A stretch of 5,933 nt of DNA from an uncultured Chthoniobacterales bacterium (GTDB taxonomy: Bacteria > Verrucomicrobiota > Verrucomicrobiae > Chthoniobacterales > UBA10450): positions 1-5,933 of the forward strand of contig CATPCN010000091.1 in the NCBI GenBank assembly GCA_955652855.1, written 5' to 3'. The notes under the pieces were generated by a model. The model made no database searches and had not been told where the DNA came from. It was given only the letters and a program-made list of their open reading frames with translations. Position numbers and translations under genes: made by a program. Of this stretch, positions 5,541 through 5,933 are shown piece by piece. Position 1 is the stretch's first letter; every line of letters begins with the position of its first letter.

Positions 5541-5933
5541 GAGACACTGGGACTTTACGGTTTTATCGTGTAGTTCCATTCTCCGTGGAACTCATGCCGC
5601 TCGAGCTTCAGACTTTTCATCTCTTTCGCCGAGACCTTGATGCCCCGCGCATAGGTGTTGCGGTCGAGTCGTGCCTTGACGATCAGCCCGGTGCGGGTTT
5701 TGGTCGCGGCAATCAAGCTCACTACCGTGCGGTAGTCGGTGAGGGGTCGGCCACGCCAGTTCAGGGTGATGTAGGAGAAGAGCCGATGCTCGATCTTGTT
5801 CCACTTGCTCGTGCCGGGCGGGAAGTGGCAAACCGTGATCGCAAGTTGCTCCTGGGTGGCAAGACGCTGCAGTTCCCACTTCCACAGGTGCAGTCGATAG
5901 CCGTTGCTCCCGCCACTGTCGGCACAGATCAGC
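5541..5933 (-). mobile_element. ISAzo13-family insertion sequence, right part
   Basis: The element includes the transposase above plus its short 3' flank. The terminal repeat probably begins near GAGACACTGGGACTTTAC at 5541, because the transposase stop is usually only a few bases from the end in this family. The exact boundary and target duplication cannot be fixed without the other end. Confidence 0.5.
5555..5932 (-). CDS. ISAzo13-family transposase, C-terminal 125 residues (5' end outside window)
   Basis: The minus frame enters from the right edge as LICADSGGSNGYRLHLWKWE and ends HEFHGEWNYTIKP before the TAA at 5555-5557. These are signatures of the ISAzo13 (Rhodopirellula-type) DDE transposase. 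ADSGGSNGYR carries the second catalytic aspartate (visible residue 5). CHFPPGTSKWNKIEHRLFSY carries the catalytic glutamate (residue 48). The C-terminal YARGIKVSAKEM and FHGEWNYTIKP are highly conserved. Complete proteins are around 400 residues, so roughly two thirds lies beyond the window. The visible part has no stop or frameshift, so the element may be intact. The gene reads toward the membrane protein gene. Confidence 0.93.
   Translation of the reverse strand: MICADSGGSNGYRLHLWKWELQRLATQEQLAITVCHFPPGTSKWNKIEHRLFSYITLNWRGRPLTDYRTVVSLIAATKTRTGLIVKARLDRNTYARGIKVSAKEMKSLKLERHEFHGEWNYTIKP

Noticed and set aside
5592..5885. Minus-strand ORF of 97 codons
   Set aside because: It is a shadow of the ISAzo13 transposase, His/Arg-rich in composition; the catalytic motifs lie in a different frame.
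1..5933. CRISPR array, tRNA or rRNA genes
   Set aside because: No regularly spaced direct repeats, tRNA cloverleaf sequence or ribosomal RNA signature was seen on either strand.

Overview
This looks like an accessory region of a proteobacterial genome or large plasmid, probably alpha- or beta-proteobacterial. That guess rests on moderately high GC, Shine-Dalgarno-led genes, a large serine recombinase of the kind common in Rhizobiales, and IS3, IS110-like and ISAzo13 transposase remains. The host assignment is inference, since no housekeeping gene is present.

Layout. At the left edge (2-292, +) is the C-terminal end of an unidentified membrane protein. From about 300 to 2960 there is a graveyard of decayed mobile DNA, mostly reading on the minus strand. 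It holds a piece of a serine recombinase catalytic-side domain (418-504), the C-terminus of an IS3-family transposase (526-657), half of a CBS domain (712-886), a gene-free stretch (887-1412), a long well-preserved C-terminal part of a large serine recombinase (1413-2129), a possible short plus-strand ORF (2174-2317), and an IS110-like transposase tail (2860-2952). The recombinase pieces are out of N-to-C order, so they do not come from one simply interrupted gene.

The right half is better preserved. On the minus strand, 4361-3045 encodes a membrane-embedded alpha/beta hydrolase. It has an oxyanion HG motif, an AHSHGG nucleophile elbow, a GDE acid motif, several hydrophobic segments and a C-terminal histidine. 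One in-frame TAG at 3432-3434 separates the serine and acid from the histidine; the frame is otherwise continuous. A 510-bp intergenic region (4362-4871) carries two TTGACA hexamers, each associated with a perfect inverted repeat. It separates the hydrolase from a divergent 220-residue polytopic membrane protein (4872-5534, +) that I do not recognise. Just past that gene lies the C-terminal part of an ISAzo13-family transposase (5555-5932, -) that runs off the right edge.

Working together: the one candidate functional unit is the divergent pair of membrane hydrolase and small membrane protein, packed between mobile elements. This is how cargo or defence-type modules are often placed, but no defence function is shown by the sequence. 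The amber codon suggests the hydrolase is now inactive, or makes a shortened product, unless the codon is suppressed.
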